64,000 bases of DNA from JAKVCB01 sp965243695 (GCA_965243695.1 CBDEWC010000047.1:62001-126000), one strand, 5' to 3'. Counted from the stretch's first letter, positions 1-10,094 are shown. Notes: generated by a model from the letters alone, not told the origin. Numbers and translations are program-made.

Positions 1-6
1 TCGTAT

Positions 7-2331
7 TTGGCAGCGCCTCGTCTCAAATTCTACCCACAATGGCTTTCAGGCGCCAGCGGTCACATTTTATTATTTTCTCAGTGTGCCGGCCTGACCCTGG
101 CAGGCGCTTTGCTGATTCCTGCGGTGTTTCCTTCCGTGGCCGGTGCGGTTAAGCCGGAAGAATCGCACACCGCAGAACAAAACACAATAAATCTGCAGAA
201 ACTAGTGGCGTTACAAGTGGAATGTGCCACGCAGATCGTGCAGATTAACCAGGCCATTCAAGAGTTAGCCAAAGCCCAAGATACGGAGCCCTCTGAAAGT
301 CTCATCGTAGAAATTGATTTGTGGGAGCGTTTGGAACTCCTTGCTGCACAATTGCAGTCCGTGATTGAGGTGCGCAGCGAAATAGCGGACAAGTTAGCGC
401 GCAGTAAAGCACGCCACCAGCAACTCGCACGGAAAGGTGTAGATCTGCCGCGGCCCTACTCGTTTCTTGCTCTTGATGAGGCCCGTGACCAGTGTTTGAT
501 TGCCAGGCGCCGTCGCAGTGCGATCGAATTAGAGTTGAAGACTGAGCGTTCGCTATTGATCGGGGCGAAGGATCAGTTGGTAGATATGGAGCACGATCGC
601 CGTTTGGCAAAAGAGGCCGAAGAGCGTGGTGCGGGTAGTGATCTGTCAGAGCTTCGGCGCGAGTTGAGCCTGGCAGAACTGTGTTGTCGGATATTGAAGT
701 TCGACGTGATGTTGCATCGCGAGCACTTGAAAAATCTGGACCAGGTTGCAGGTCTTACTCAAACAGAGGTGGAGGAACATGAAATACGTGTCCAGCTTAT
801 TAGCAAGGATGTGTTGTTTGCGCAGAAAGATCTTGATCAACGCATTTCTTTTGTTGATACACAAGAAAAACTTATTTGTGAGCAATTGAATCGTGCTGAA
901 ACGCGTTTGCGAAAAGCAACACGTTCCCGTTCGCACGAGAAGGAGCAAGTGTCGGGCACAAATGTGGAGACCCCTTTTGCAGTTGCGAGAGAAGAAGTGC
1001 AACTTCTACAGCAGGTCTTGAGTGAAGTTGGTGGAGTTCGTGAATGTTGGCGACGGCGGTTTGCTTTTGCGAACGGTGATTTTACACCAGACGATCGGGA
1101 TGACTGGCTTGATGAAGCACTGGCGGCCAGGCAGCGAATAGAACACCTTTCGGAAAAAGTGGCCTTTCGTACCGCACAGCGTCAAAATGCGATTTCTGCC
1201 CTACGGCGGTCTCAGAAAATGGGAGAGGGGCGTTCCCCGGATGAAACCGTTAAAAATAAAGATCGTAGTGCTGAGTTAGCACACATGATTACGTTTTACG
1301 GGTCGGTGCAAGACCTGGCCGGTCGGGGACAAATACTTTACGCGCGTTTTTGCGACGAGATTTATGCTGAACGTGAAACAATGTCTTTTGAGCAGTTGTT
1401 TGCGCAGACAAAATTATGGCTGGCAAAATTCTGGTCGACCGAGCTTGGGTCGGTTGATGATCGTCCGATCACTGTGAGCAAGGTTGTTTGTGGCTTGGCT
1501 TTGTTGCTGGGTGGTTACTGGTTAAGCCGCTTTGTTGCAAAGATAGCGGCGCTGAAAATTTTACCCAGGCTGGGAGTTAGCCAGGCGAGTGCGGCACCTT
1601 TGCGGAATGTGTTTTTCTATTTCCTGCTGGCCGGTTTGACCTTTTTTACGTTGGACCTCGTCAACGTTCCTTTGACGGTGTTTGCCTTCTTGGGTGGTGC
1701 GATTGCCATTGGCATTGGTTTTGGAAGTCAGAATATTCTTAACAATTTTATCAGTGGTTTGATCCTGCTGGTGGAGCGCCCCATTCGTATCGGTGATTTG
1801 GTCAATGTCGATGGGATTGACGCCAACATTGAACAAATTGGGGCCCGTAGTACATGTGTGCGTACGGGAGCCAATCTTGAGATTCTTGTTCCCAATAGCA
1901 AGTTTCTCGAGAACAATGTCACGAATTGGACCCTCTCCGATACCCAGATTCGTACATCCGTTGCAGTGGGTGTCGCTTACGGATCGTCTGTAAAGCGGGT
2001 GATTGAATTGCTAAAGAGGGTAGTGACGACCCACGAAAAAGTCCTTCCCAGTCCCGCTCCCATCGTTCTTTTTCGTGACTTCGGCGACAACGCCTTAGCA
2101 TTTGAGGTCCATTTTTGGATTCACATGCAGCGGATGATGGATAGTGCACGGGTCGAGAGTGATGTGCGTGTGGCAATCGATGAGGCATTCTACGAGGCAG
2201 GAATCGTTATTGCTTTTCCGCAGCGCGACGTCCACGTCGATTTGTCGGCACCCATTGATGTGAGACTCAGTGAGCCAAGCAACCTGGCCACCAAGCTACA
2301 CAGGCCCGCTGGTGATGGCGAAGCTGCCTGA
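7..2331 (+). CDS. MscS-family mechanosensitive channel with long N-terminal coiled coil (5' end possibly outside window)
   Basis: The C-terminal third is a small-conductance mechanosensitive channel core: hydrophobic segments near residues 493-512, 535-554 and 557-580, then the pore-helix/beta-domain signature GFGSQNILNNFISG followed by VERPIRIGD. This class forms homo-oligomeric inner-membrane pores that open under hypo-osmotic tension. Residues about 18-47 look like a signal or membrane segment. Residues 50-490 are charged and heptad-like, so probably a periplasmic coiled coil, as in MscK/YbdG-like giants. The first usable start is a TTG at 7, but the frame is open to the window edge, so the gene may begin upstream. 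The family is clear; the start is not. Confidence 0.88.
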   Translation: MAAPRLKFYPQWLSGASGHILLFSQCAGLTLAGALLIPAVFPSVAGAVKPEESHTAEQNTINLQKLVALQVECATQIVQINQAIQELAKAQDTEPSESLIVEIDLWERLELLAAQLQSVIEVRSEIADKLARSKARHQQLARKGVDLPRPYSFLALDEARDQCLIARRRRSAIELELKTERSLLIGAKDQLVDMEHDRRLAKEAEERGAGSDLSELRRELSLAELCCRILKFDVMLHREHLKNLDQVAGLTQTEVEEHEIRVQLISKDVLFAQKDLDQRISFVDTQEKLICEQLNRAETRLRKATRSRSHEKEQVSGTNVETPFAVAREEVQLLQQVLSEVGGVRECWRRRFAFANGDFTPDDRDDWLDEALAARQRIEHLSEKVAFRTAQRQNAISALRRSQKMGEGRSPDETVKNKDRSAELAHMITFYGSVQDLAGRGQILYARFCDEIYAERETMSFEQLFAQTKLWLAKFWSTELGSVDDRPITVSKVVCGLALLLGGYWLSRFVAKIAALKILPRLGVSQASAAPLRNVFFYFLLAGLTFFTLDLVNVPLTVFAFLGGAIAIGIGFGSQNILNNFISGLILLVERPIRIGDLVNVDGIDANIEQIGARSTCVRTGANLEILVPNSKFLENNVTNWTLSDTQIRTSVAVGVAYGSSVKRVIELLKRVVTTHEKVLPSPAPIVLFRDFGDNALAFEVHFWIHMQRMMDSARVESDVRVAIDEAFYEAGIVIAFPQRDVHVDLSAPIDVRLSEPSNLATKLHRPAGDGEAA

Positions 2332-2363
2332 GTGACGATGTAGCTGCTAGAATTGGAGCGGTC

Positions 2364-3524
2364 TCATGCCGCAGTTTTTCGTGCCAAATCTTCCAGCTCT
2401 TCCTTGTCGTGGTTGAGAATTATCGTCCGAGCTTCGTGCCTGGAATCCGTTGTGGCTGTTTCAGCTGAAATAGGTTCGCTCCCTAACCAGCCTCGACGAC
2501 GAAAGAACCATAACATTCCCGTGATCATGAATACCATCAGGACGAGAATGACAGGGTAAGCTCCAGACAGTTTTAACTCCGGCATATCGATAAAATTCAT
2601 TCCGTAGACACCAGCGAGGAAAGTTGGTGGTACGAAGACGCTGGTCATCAAGGTCAGGACCTTCATGATTTCATTGCTGCGGTGTGCGATGGCTGACATA
2701 TAAGTGTTGACCAGACTGCTTGTTGAGTCACGGTACATATCGACAATGTCAGCTAACTGGGAAGAGTGGTCGAGTGTGTCACGCAAAAACTCCCTGGTCT
2801 TATCGCTAATGAAAATACTTTCGTCCAACAGGAGGGCTTGAATCATTTCCCGTTGTGGCCAAACACTGCGGCGAAGTATGCCAAGTTGGTTTTTCGTGGT
2901 ATGAATGTCTGCTAGTAGCTTGGGTTGCGGATTGCGGAGTGCGCCCCGCTCCAACGATTCAATAGTTTCACCAAGGTCTTCGAGAACAGGGTAATAGCCG
3001 TCAACAACAGCATCAAGGATGGCATAGGCCAGGTAGTCGGGACCGTTTTGTCGGAGTCGTGCCTTGGGGTTCTTGAGCCGCTGGTGGATAGTTTCTAGAA
3101 ATTCTTCGCAATCACGGTGAAACGTGAGCACGTAATTTTGTCCGACGACCAGCCCCAACTGTTTGATAACTGGTTTTCCTGTTTCGTCCCAACTCAATCC
3201 GTGCGTAATTACCAAATGGTGGTTTTCAAACAATTCTTCCTTGGGTCGCTGGGGACCGTTGACCAAATCTTCCATTCCCAACGGTGAGATCTGGTACCGC
3301 TCGGCCAGCAGCTTTAACTGCGTTCCATCACCTACTCCGCAGACATCAATCCAGACATAATCGTGGAGGTCGTCTTCGGAGAGTTCACTTACCCGCTGGC
3401 AGACCTCGGTATCAACATGCTGGTTGTTGAACCTGGTTACCTGGATCTCGATTTCCTCAGAATGAGGACAGAGCAGTAAAGTTCCCGGTGAGGCTCCGGC
3501 GGCGTGATGGCGTTTTGTGAGCAT
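2364..3524 (-). CDS. corA: CorA-type magnesium/cobalt transporter
   Basis: The 386-residue protein has the CorA plan: an acidic, helical cytoplasmic domain and two C-terminal membrane helices, with the diagnostic YGMN motif at residues 307-310 (periplasmic selectivity loop) followed by a short acidic loop. CorA forms pentameric Mg2+ channels gated by intracellular Mg2+. The tail FFRRRGWLG is basic, as expected for the cytoplasmic end. It is transcribed away from the hydrolase gene that starts near 3813, so the G-rich spacer 3525-3812 is a shared promoter region. It converges with the MscS-like gene across 32 bp. Confidence 0.93.
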   Translation of the reverse strand: MLTKRHHAAGASPGTLLLCPHSEEIEIQVTRFNNQHVDTEVCQRVSELSEDDLHDYVWIDVCGVGDGTQLKLLAERYQISPLGMEDLVNGPQRPKEELFENHHLVITHGLSWDETGKPVIKQLGLVVGQNYVLTFHRDCEEFLETIHQRLKNPKARLRQNGPDYLAYAILDAVVDGYYPVLEDLGETIESLERGALRNPQPKLLADIHTTKNQLGILRRSVWPQREMIQALLLDESIFISDKTREFLRDTLDHSSQLADIVDMYRDSTSSLVNTYMSAIAHRSNEIMKVLTLMTSVFVPPTFLAGVYGMNFIDMPELKLSGAYPVILVLMVFMITGMLWFFRRRGWLGSEPISAETATTDSRHEARTIILNHDKEELEDLARKTAA

Positions 3525-3544
3525 GTGATAGCACTTCTATGACT

Positions 3545-3630
3545 GGGGGGAGTGGCAGTGGGGTAGGGGGGGAGTGGCAGGGGGGGAGTGGCAGTGGGGC
3601 GGGATAACACAACGGGGCGGAGGGGGGCGG
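3545..3630 (+). repeat. G-run-rich tandem repeat with G-quadruplex potential
   Basis: The plus strand has three copies of a 14-mer (a run of six or more G, then agtggcag), ending at 3558, 3580 and 3594, followed by further G-runs to 3630. At least seven runs of four or more G fall in about 85 bp, enough for one or more intramolecular G-quadruplexes. It lies between the divergent corA-type and hydrolase genes, so it is in or next to both promoters. The repeat is seen directly; the quadruplex is inferred. Confidence 0.75.
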
Positions 3631-3812
3631 AGGATCTCATTCGCCCCAGTTGTTGTCAAGACCAGAGAGGTCGGATGGCATTGGCTCAGTCACGACGACC
3701 GTGTATTTTCCCCTAGCCGGTTGCCTTTGCAGAATGCCTTCCACGGCCCGGAGTTTTTCGCACCGGATTTTTTCGCAACGGGTGGCAAACCCTATTTATC
3801 TTTTGTGATGTG

Positions 3813-5381
3813 ATGCCGCACACAATTTCTGAATCCCAGCAGGCAGAAGAAATTGCTGTTTTTGTCCACGGGACCTTTGCCGGCGACAATGCCGACCAGG
3901 GAAACCGCTGGTGGCAGCACCAAAGCGAACCTGCGAAGAATCTGCAGCAACGTTTCCCCAGCCATGTTCGTGTTGCCCGGGGTTCGGAAGTCTTTCACTG
4001 GTCAGGACAAAATGGCGAGCGGGCACGTAACAAAGCAGGAACAGAACTGCTCGACCACTTGCAAGCCCTGGAAAAATCGGGGCAGCCTTATCACCTGATC
4101 GGCCATAGTCACGGTGGTTCGGTGATCTGGAACGCGTTGCGAAGAGCAACCTTTTTAAAACGTCCGCTGCAAGGTTTGCGAAGCTGGACAACGGTTGGCA
4201 CTCCTTTCTTGCACCAATTCAGTCGCAATCCATGGAACGTGTTGAATATTCTCTTCGTTACATTTGCACTCGTTTTGGTCTGGCCGACATTCAAAGTTGC
4301 CAGATTGCTGGCCATTTTGATGTTTGAAGCAGTTACCGGAAAATACCGTGTCATGCTTCTTCCGACAGATGCCGAGGCAGGGGTGTTTGCAACAATTCGT
4401 GCGCCAATTCTGGCCACGCTGGAGTTATTGGGAGTCGATGTTCACCGTACCACCAATGGTATTCAGATAGGCAGTTTTGACCCGGATGGTGGTATGTCCT
4501 TTATGCATTACCTCTTCTTTACTTCCGAAGGGTTGATCGAACTGGCAGTGATCATTCTCTGTTTTTATATTTTCTTGCATCTTGCAGTGATGTGCCTGCG
4601 CCCGGTGATCGAGTCATTCCGGATTCGTGGTGAAGTTCAGTTGGAACGTCGCGCATTGTCAGTCTATGGAGACAAATGGCTGGGAATGTGGACTCCCCAC
4701 GACGAAGCAATCAACGGCTTGAAAGCCACACTCGATCTTTCTTTGTCTTTTGTAAAAAAGCTGGTGCCCCGCGAACGTATTTTTATGTCAGACAACTTGA
4801 TGCTGTTGTCTCGCCCTTATTTTTGGGCACTGGCACCGATATTTAATCGACTGTTACGGCCTCAAATCGACGCGGCGGTGTGCGGGTTAGTGATTCGCTC
4901 GGCGCAAGGCAATGATCGGCCTACGGCACAAATTGTTGCGGTTGGTACTACGCCAACGCTCGATCTTGCCAATCAGTTGCCTCCACTGCCGGAAGCCATC
5001 GGGCAAGAGTTGCTCCAACAGGCCGATCAAGAAACTGGCCAATTAGTACCCCGTTTACGTCAGTTGCTGGCAGACCCCACCTTCATTGCGGAGTTGGATC
5101 ACACAGTTTCGGGCGCTTTGGGGAAAACCCTGGTGCATACGCTCTACTTTGACCATCCGCGAGTGCTCGATCTAATCGCCCTTCACGTTGCCTGGGGAAC
5201 CAGTCGATGTGCTCCACTTGAGCAATTGTCGATGACCGATCACACACTTCTTGCGTGGTTTCATTCTTTTAAGGCGATACTGCACCGAAGGATTACTAAC
5301 GATGAAAGCCGCGCAGATTCAAGTGTCATTCGTGACGCCCGGCCGACACAGTCGACACGTTGGTATCGCAAAGCGGGATGA
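3813..5381 (+). CDS. Membrane-associated alpha/beta hydrolase (lipase-like)
   Basis: The N-terminal part has an alpha/beta-hydrolase core: the strand-turn VFVHGTFAG (oxyanion-hole type HG) near residue 15 and the nucleophile elbow GHSHGG near residue 95, where Ser is the predicted nucleophile. Two hydrophobic stretches (about residues 140-170, and 235-260 with LAVIILCFYIFLHLAV) suggest membrane anchoring. The remaining 260 residues have no motif I recognise. Class-level function only: ester or thioester hydrolysis, perhaps of lipids, at the membrane. ATG 3813 directly follows a possible GTG at 3810. The gene stands alone, divergent from the CorA gene. Confidence 0.75.
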   Translation: MPHTISESQQAEEIAVFVHGTFAGDNADQGNRWWQHQSEPAKNLQQRFPSHVRVARGSEVFHWSGQNGERARNKAGTELLDHLQALEKSGQPYHLIGHSHGGSVIWNALRRATFLKRPLQGLRSWTTVGTPFLHQFSRNPWNVLNILFVTFALVLVWPTFKVARLLAILMFEAVTGKYRVMLLPTDAEAGVFATIRAPILATLELLGVDVHRTTNGIQIGSFDPDGGMSFMHYLFFTSEGLIELAVIILCFYIFLHLAVMCLRPVIESFRIRGEVQLERRALSVYGDKWLGMWTPHDEAINGLKATLDLSLSFVKKLVPRERIFMSDNLMLLSRPYFWALAPIFNRLLRPQIDAAVCGLVIRSAQGNDRPTAQIVAVGTTPTLDLANQLPPLPEAIGQELLQQADQETGQLVPRLRQLLADPTFIAELDHTVSGALGKTLVHTLYFDHPRVLDLIALHVAWGTSRCAPLEQLSMTDHTLLAWFHSFKAILHRRITNDESRADSSVIRDARPTQSTRWYRKAG

Positions 5382-5954
5382 GGTGCCTATGGCAGGCTAT
5401 GACTCCTATAGCTTGTGGCAGCTCTAGCAAAGATTTGCGGAAAGGGATGAACCCTTTGGCCGCCCGCTAAAAAACGTCTGATGTTGTAAGCTAGCTATGG
5501 TTGGATTGCCGGCGACGTTTTCTTTAGAAGCGGCGTCGATTCCTGCTCGGTAAGAGTCCACCTTGTACTAAAGGGTGGACTACTTCAGTAAAAGTTTGCG
5601 ATCAACTTGCCTTTCTTGATCTCGGTGGTATGGTTGTGGAGGTCAAGCATCATCAGTTCGCCATGGTGCTAGTGTTTACACCGTATGTGCGGGTTAAATG
5701 TGTGTTTGGCGGAGCATCCAATTTTTTGATGTGGACGCTCAGCCTGACGGTCTTCCCAAGAACGGGACAAGCGGACAAGGGCTCGCGAAAATAGTCGTTC
5801 GATGCCGTCAAGGTTTATCGGCGACCGAGAGCCTGATTGGCGGGTTTGTTACCGAATTGCGGTTAGGTGCTGCGCCTCTGTCATTTCCACGAGATATGAT
5901 ATTGCAGGCAAGAGCCCAACTTTTCCTGGTCCTAGAGGAATTTGAGAGGTTTGC
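5382..5954. other. Intergenic region, no convincing gene
   Basis: This 573-bp spacer separates the hydrolase gene from the Cys-rich secreted protein gene. Open frames here have no start/RBS combination or composition that supports coding. The one structured element I see is a hairpin at 5555-5581. Confidence 0.5.
5555..5581 (+). other. 8-bp stem hairpin upstream of secreted-protein gene
   Basis: The arms agtccacc (5555-5562) and ggtggact (5574-5581) pair perfectly around an 11-nt loop. There is no following T-tract, so this is not a standard intrinsic terminator. It lies about 375 bp before the start at 5955 and could be a protein-binding site or a transcript-end structure for the hydrolase gene. 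Confidence 0.45.
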
Positions 5955-6863
5955 ATGTTTTATAAAACACTTTCCACAGGATTGTGCCTTGGACTGGCCT
6001 TTGCCGTGCATGCCGTTTCGGCAAGTGCTCAGTGTACCACTTGCGCTGCGCCTACTGTGGCTTACTCTCCTGTAACCTATCAGGCATATCGGCCTGTTCC
6101 CTGTCAAACATATCGGCCTGTTCCCTGTCAAACCTATCGTATTCCCACGGGTGGTTGCTGTTTGAGTCGTTTTTGCGACTGGTTGTGGGGACGTACTCCG
6201 GAGGCGGTGGTGACTTCATGCCCGGCACCTGCACCTTGTGTAGCTGCCTACCCTCCCTGCACGACATGTGCCAGCCCCTGTACGACATGTGCCAGTTGTA
6301 CTAGCTGCGGTTGTGATCCCTGCTCATGCCAGACGGTACAGCAGACCACCCTGCGGCCCGTGATCAGGCAGGCTCCATGTTCTTCTTGTGGTTCGAATCC
6401 GTGCAATTGCGGAGCGCGCAGTTCGTCTTCAACGACGTATGCTCAGAGGCCGGCCGCTGGTCAGGCGAATTACACTGCAGCTACCGTTTATTCGCCAGTT
6501 AGTCCTACTTCAGTACCTCAAGCCACGAACAGTCAAGTGCCGTCCGTGCCAACTTTGTCTTCCAATTCGGCGGGCCGGAAAAAGTTAGAACCGGAGTCCC
6601 AGGTGGGGCCATCTTTGTATCAGCCGCCCCGCGATGTGCGGGGAACTACGGGAACTTCCAAGGGAAGCTTTCCAGCCGAGTTTACATCGCCACAAGGTGA
6701 AGTTTCGACAGACCGCACAGCTGGCCACCTATCGTATCCAGTACAGACAGTGGTCTATCAGGCAGCCGTGCCGCGCCCAGCCTTTGCAGCGCAAAACAAG
6801 GTGCCGGTGGATCGCGGTCTTGCCGAGCAAGACGCGAAAACTTGGAATCCCACATCACGGTAG
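5955..6863 (+). CDS. Secreted Cys/Pro/Tyr-rich protein (planctomycete-type)
   Basis: The 302-residue protein has a clear Sec signal peptide (about residues 1-25, ending SASAQ). Its mature part opens with repeated Tyr/Pro/Cys units (YRPVPCQT twice), then a dense Cys cluster (CTTCASPCTTCASCTSCGC, about residues 95-118) and a second cluster SSCGSNPCNCG. The C-terminal half is Ser/Thr/Pro/Gln-rich and probably disordered. The start is supported by gagagg upstream. The 24-bp DNA repeat at about 6085-6132 encodes the YRPVPCQT units. I do not recognise a named family. A structural or cell-surface role, disulfide-crosslinked, is inferred. The smaller protein at 12782-13054 has the same style. Confidence 0.8.
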   Translation: MFYKTLSTGLCLGLAFAVHAVSASAQCTTCAAPTVAYSPVTYQAYRPVPCQTYRPVPCQTYRIPTGGCCLSRFCDWLWGRTPEAVVTSCPAPAPCVAAYPPCTTCASPCTTCASCTSCGCDPCSCQTVQQTTLRPVIRQAPCSSCGSNPCNCGARSSSSTTYAQRPAAGQANYTAATVYSPVSPTSVPQATNSQVPSVPTLSSNSAGRKKLEPESQVGPSLYQPPRDVRGTTGTSKGSFPAEFTSPQGEVSTDRTAGHLSYPVQTVVYQAAVPRPAFAAQNKVPVDRGLAEQDAKTWNPTSR

Positions 6864-7445
6864 CTTTCAAGGCCCGTATTGCGGTGGCTTGCAAGTGTGG
6901 TCGATAAGCAAGGGTAATGGAACCTCCGGTCTCGTCTGAGGGTGGTTTCTGCAATGGAGAGATACCGAACGGTTGTTGAGAGTTGGTGTCTGCAGTATGG
7001 CATCGCTTGTCTTCACAGCAGTCGATAACTGAGTCGCTCCACTGGTTCACGAAGCAGGTCGGTTGCTACTTGAAAAGCCCCCAGGTGAGGCGTCAAGTTA
7101 AAAAGCTGTGCTGCCGGTTGTCGCCAGGAACAAAACTCTGGTGGAAAGTGCGCCAGACACAGGATCCGTGGTGGGCAACTGGCTTGCACGTCATAAACAG
7201 GTCGTATGGACTACAGCGGTTGCAAGATGTGCTTCCTGCACCAATACGAGGCAAACTCATCTTTCGCTTGTACCCAACCCTGATTGTGTCAGCGATAATT
7301 GCTAGTCCTTACTTACAGACAGCGCAATTTCGAAGGAGCACGCCAGTTTCGCAGAGAGAATGTCTTGCAAGACGCTGGCCCTTTGTTTTGATTTCAGAAG
7401 AAGGCTGTCATCATTTCCTTAAGTGATCGTTGAAGTCTCATCGGC
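6864..7445. other. Intergenic region, nothing recognised
   Basis: 582 bp between the secreted-protein gene and the RND exporter. Frames are open in places (for example 6983-7426 on the plus strand), but their translations are basic, Trp/Arg/Gln-rich and low in aliphatic residues, as expected of non-coding frames. No tRNA, repeat or terminator was seen. Confidence 0.5.
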
Positions 7446-9911
7446 ATGCCAATTGAGATTGTTCATAATACGTTCGTGGTTGCTTTTGGGCTGATTGTCA
7501 TTGCTTGCCTTTATCTTGTTCTCTTTCCGGTGTCGAGATTACCAGATGGCCGCTTGAAGTTTACTGGCGGACCGGTTGATCTATCTGTGCAGCGTCGTCG
7601 TTATGTTGTTTGCATGGTCATTGGCATTCTGATTGTTGTTTCATTGCTGCCTATTTGCCACGCCTCCCGAGATCGAGCTTTTGCCTCGATGTTTAATAAT
7701 CCGCGCGAGTGGGTTTCTCAGGAGTTGCCTGCCGAAAAGTCTTATGCCAGTTTTGTATGGCGTTTTCAAGAGCTGGACGCGGTCGTGGTGAGTTGGCCTG
7801 ATTGCCATATTGATGACCAGCGATTAGTGCGCTTGGACCACGAACTGACCGAGTCTGGCAACCCGCAGCGATTTGAGCTTTGCGAGCAGTTTTTTGCTCG
7901 GGTGGTTACCGGTTACGATGCAGTTCGCGAATTGATGGCTCCCCCTCTTGCATTGACCTCGGAGGACGCAGCCAGGCGGCTTGAGGGTTGTTTGGTCGGG
8001 CCAGACGGTCGCACAAGTTGTGCCGTGGTTTATCTGCGGCAAACGGGGGAAAACCACCGGGCAGAGGCGGTCAATCTACTGAGAAATATTGTCCAAGATG
8101 TTTGCCAGGTGCCGCCCGAAGATGTGGTATTGGCTGGGGGCCCGGTTGATGGCATGACGATTGACCGCAATAGCGTTGCCTCTGCAGACCGCTACGCAAT
8201 TCCCTCGAATATCCTTGTGTTCCTGCTTTGCCGTTTTTGCCTGCGGTCGTGGCGGCTTACGGGCGTCATCTTTGGAATTGCACTTTTTGGTCAGTTGTTG
8301 GCTGTCGCTCTGATTGCCTGGTGCGGGGCCAATATGAATGCCATTCTTATTGTGGTGCCGCCCTTGACGCTGGTGTTAACCGTTTCAGCGGGAGTCCATC
8401 TGGTCAATTATTATCATGACGAAGTTCGCCTTCACGGACAGGTAGGTGCAGCAGGGCGGGCCGTCCGGATTGGCGCTTTGCCGTGCATGGTTGCGACAGC
8501 GACAACAGTGGTCGGGTTGCTTTCCTTGTTGGCCAGTGACAGCCCGGCGATTGTATTGTTTGCTCTGTTTTCGTCGATTTGCATCTTAGCGACGATCTCT
8601 TTGCTGTTTATGATTTTGCCCGGCGCGATGGAGATTTGGCCTGTTCCGGCCCGCAGCGAAGGTCCGGGAGGAAGGATAGCCCCCCTCTCGGGGCGGTTGG
8701 CAGAGCGAATGACCCGATTCGTTTGCATGTACAAGCGCAGCTTGTTAGTAGGTTGTCTTACAGTGATGGTCATTGGTCTTTATGGATTAGCAACCCTGAG
8801 GACGTCAGTCAACGTTCGAGCAATGTTTCCAGAAAAGAGCCAGATCTTGCGAAACTACCACTGGCTGGAAAAAAATATTGGACCAACCGTGCCAATTGAA
8901 GTGGTGTTGCAAATCAATCGAGACGAGCAGATTGAACCGCTGGCACAGTTGCGTCTTGTGCGAGATGTTCATAACTGCATTGCGGGAATGGACGGAGTGG
9001 GTGGTGTCTTTTCGGCAGCAACGTTTTCCCCAGACCTGACAGGAAGTTCCGGAGAGTTTGCAGGAGATAATGGTTTTTCGATCTGGGACCTGTCGGTGTT
9101 ACGCAATCGGATGGTAGAGATGTCGCGCATGCGCGAAACGCGTCATGCCCGGTTTTGGAGAATTACTGCTCGCGTACCGGCACTTGGTAACGTCGACTAC
9201 GGTGAGGTTTTGGATCGACTTGCTAATCACGTTGACCCAATTCTTGATCAAGCCAGCACACATTTTCCTGCACGGAGTGTTTCAGTTGTTTATACCGGGC
9301 CGATGCCGGTGACCTATGCAGCACAGCAAACCTTGCTCAGCGACTTGATCAAAAGTTTTGCAACGGCTCTCGTGTTGATCACGATCGTGATGATGATTTA
9401 TCTCCGTAGCATCATTGCGGGACTGGTGGTCATGATTCCTAACTTGTTCCCTACGGTTCTCTTGTTTGGTTTTACGAGTGTCTGTGGCATTGCTGTGGAT
9501 ATTGGCTCGGTGATGACTGCCAGCGTGGCACTTGGAATTGCCGTCGATGACACACTTCACTTTTTGACGTGGTATCGACGTGAACATGCCACTGGCAGAG
9601 ATGCGGCCGATGCGGTACGTAAAGCTTATGATCACTGTGGGTGGGCGATGTTGCAGTCGACCCTGATTTGCGGTTGTGGCATGTTGGTCTACACCATGAG
9701 CTCTTTCATACCGGCCCAACGGTTTGCCTTAATGATGATTGCCTTGCTGGCGATGGCATTGGCAGGCGACTTGTTTCTGTTGCCGGCGATGTTGCTGGGG
9801 CCTTTTGGAAAATGGCTGAGACCCACCGTCAACGAGGTCGTTGAGGACTCCCCTCTTTGGGGTGTGACTCACGCACCACAACCTGGGTTGGAGCCAATCA
9901 AAAGCCTTTGA
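7446..9911 (+). CDS. RND/MMPL-superfamily exporter
   Basis: The 821-residue integral membrane protein has the duplicated RND plan: one N-terminal helix, a large periplasmic loop (about residues 75-260), a cluster of five or six helices (about 265-400), a linker, a helix near 435, a second loop (about 460-625) and a final helix cluster. The helix-cluster sequence GIAVDDTLHF matches the MMPL/HAE3 type, in which the paired acidic residues carry protons. Members export lipids, hopanoids or similar hydrophobic compounds. No membrane-fusion or TolC-type partner is adjacent, in line with the single-component HAE3/MMPL class. The substrate is unknown. Confidence 0.87.
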   Translation: MPIEIVHNTFVVAFGLIVIACLYLVLFPVSRLPDGRLKFTGGPVDLSVQRRRYVVCMVIGILIVVSLLPICHASRDRAFASMFNNPREWVSQELPAEKSYASFVWRFQELDAVVVSWPDCHIDDQRLVRLDHELTESGNPQRFELCEQFFARVVTGYDAVRELMAPPLALTSEDAARRLEGCLVGPDGRTSCAVVYLRQTGENHRAEAVNLLRNIVQDVCQVPPEDVVLAGGPVDGMTIDRNSVASADRYAIPSNILVFLLCRFCLRSWRLTGVIFGIALFGQLLAVALIAWCGANMNAILIVVPPLTLVLTVSAGVHLVNYYHDEVRLHGQVGAAGRAVRIGALPCMVATATTVVGLLSLLASDSPAIVLFALFSSICILATISLLFMILPGAMEIWPVPARSEGPGGRIAPLSGRLAERMTRFVCMYKRSLLVGCLTVMVIGLYGLATLRTSVNVRAMFPEKSQILRNYHWLEKNIGPTVPIEVVLQINRDEQIEPLAQLRLVRDVHNCIAGMDGVGGVFSAATFSPDLTGSSGEFAGDNGFSIWDLSVLRNRMVEMSRMRETRHARFWRITARVPALGNVDYGEVLDRLANHVDPILDQASTHFPARSVSVVYTGPMPVTYAAQQTLLSDLIKSFATALVLITIVMMIYLRSIIAGLVVMIPNLFPTVLLFGFTSVCGIAVDIGSVMTASVALGIAVDDTLHFLTWYRREHATGRDAADAVRKAYDHCGWAMLQSTLICGCGMLVYTMSSFIPAQRFALMMIALLAMALAGDLFLLPAMLLGPFGKWLRPTVNEVVEDSPLWGVTHAPQPGLEPIKSL

Positions 9912-10094
9912 ATAATTTGTGAGAAGGTAATGAGCACCTCTGTTGGTATTCTTTGCCGAAGGTATGTGCACCTACAGGGAACAGAAAAAATCGGGTTGAG
10001 TGATACTTTTGGGCACCCAGGCCTGCCGCCATCACTATTTTTCACGACGCCGCGGTCAGTCGGTAGTACCACACCTGAGGTACAACCGGAGAAA

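Noticed and set aside
302..1002. Minus-strand frames inside the MscS-like gene (302-610 and 646-1002)
   Set aside because: Both lie wholly inside a well-supported plus-strand gene and have Cys/His/Arg-rich translations typical of antisense shadows.
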